In this document: one piece after another, positions 63,890-64,000 of the stretch
Numbering within the stretch: position 1 is the stretch's first letter
How the letters are laid out: each line of letters begins with the position of its first letter
Assembly: GCA_013285445.1 (NCBI GenBank)
Contig: CP053448.1
Coordinates: 3,083,530 to 3,147,529 of the forward strand
DNA: 64,000 nt
Direction: 5' to 3'
Origin: Pseudomonadota bacterium
GTDB lineage: Bacteria; Pseudomonadota; Gammaproteobacteria; Xanthomonadales; Wenzhouxiangellaceae
The notes under the pieces: generated by a model
Databases searched by the model: none
What the model was told of the DNA's origin: nothing
The model's input: the letters and a program-made list of their open reading frames with translations, nothing else
Translations under genes and position numbers: made by a program

Positions 63890-64000
63890 CGACGCTACCT
63901 TCGCCCGCGGCGAAGCAGAAGTCCAGCAACTCCTCGAACTCGTCGGCGGCGAGCCCGAAACAGTTCTCGACCTGGGCTGCGGGCCGGGCCGGCATGCCCT
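63828..64000 (+). CDS. Class I SAM-dependent methyltransferase (5' part; continues beyond window)
   Basis: The frame is open to the right edge and encodes DDWYLDETFWRNFGSLMFND, then motif I VLDLGCGPGRHA, the SAM-binding loop. A TTG at 63828 with AAGGAA 7 bases upstream is the best start. The substrate cannot be judged from 57 residues. Its 5' end overlaps that of the divergent peptidase lipoprotein. Confidence 0.8.
   Translation, partial: MSDDWYLDETFWRNFGSLMFNDATFARGEAEVQQLLELVGGEPETVLDLGCGPGRHA

Overview
The window is a GC-rich, gene-dense stretch of a gammaproteobacterial chromosome. The gene orders lptD-surA-pdxA-ksgA, gshB-tonB-yqgE-ruvX-pyrB and cutA-dsbD-tlpA-aroQ-accB-accC, a Pil-Chp twitching cluster, and a C-rich-loop small RNA beside polA all point to the Xanthomonadales/Lysobacterales, possibly the Wenzhouxiangella group. 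The taxonomic call is an inference from gene content; no rRNA is present.

Layout. 1-3182 (-): 5' part of a very large secreted multidomain protein whose 3' end lies outside the window. 3231-5558: an intact IS66-family element with an 8-bp target duplication. 5756-9845: TetR regulator divergent from an alpha/beta hydrolase-fadE operon. 9871-11992: cobalamin riboswitch and BtuB receptor. 11993-16501 (-): secreted SpoIID/LytB-domain protein, SufT and an M1 aminopeptidase lipoprotein. 16564-20988: glnB, ubiK, then pyrB-ruvX-yqgE and tonB-gshB (-). 21172-30481: Pil-Chp cluster pilG-pilI-pilJ-chpA-chpC. 30481-30781: tandem 53-bp palindromic repeat array. 30810-36374 (-): accC, accB, aroQ, tlpA-like, dsbD, cutA. 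36540-38761: heat-shock groESL unit. 38882-44381: small membrane protein, then amidoligase-glutamine amidotransferase-glnE-nfi, joined by start/stop overlaps. 44354-47772: gcvH, merC-like, mnmC, blc. 48021-50605: parE remnant, tRNA-Thr and a nitric-oxide response unit (ybaN-like, nnrS, nsrR-like). 50642-53740: tatD, DUF4870, exbD, glmU. 53842-57448: candidate small RNA, polA, DUF2782. 57470-62796 (-): ksgA, pdxA, surA and lptD, the last with a frameshift. 62801-64000: metallopeptidase lipoprotein and the start of a methyltransferase.

How the genes work together. Most are housekeeping: envelope assembly (LptD, SurA, GlmU, TonB/ExbD), periplasmic thiol chemistry (DsbD and the TlpA-like protein), fatty-acid synthesis (AccBC) and breakdown (FadE), and nitrogen control (GlnB and GlnE). 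The most notable features are the lptD frameshift at a 5-bp tandem repeat, the polA-linked small RNA with repeated CCUCCCU loops, the amidoligase/amidotransferase pair coupled to glnE, a SpoIID-domain protein in a non-sporulating Gram-negative, the palindromic repeat array, a DsbD with a duplicated N-terminal domain, and the large secreted protein whose upstream region is cut by IS66.
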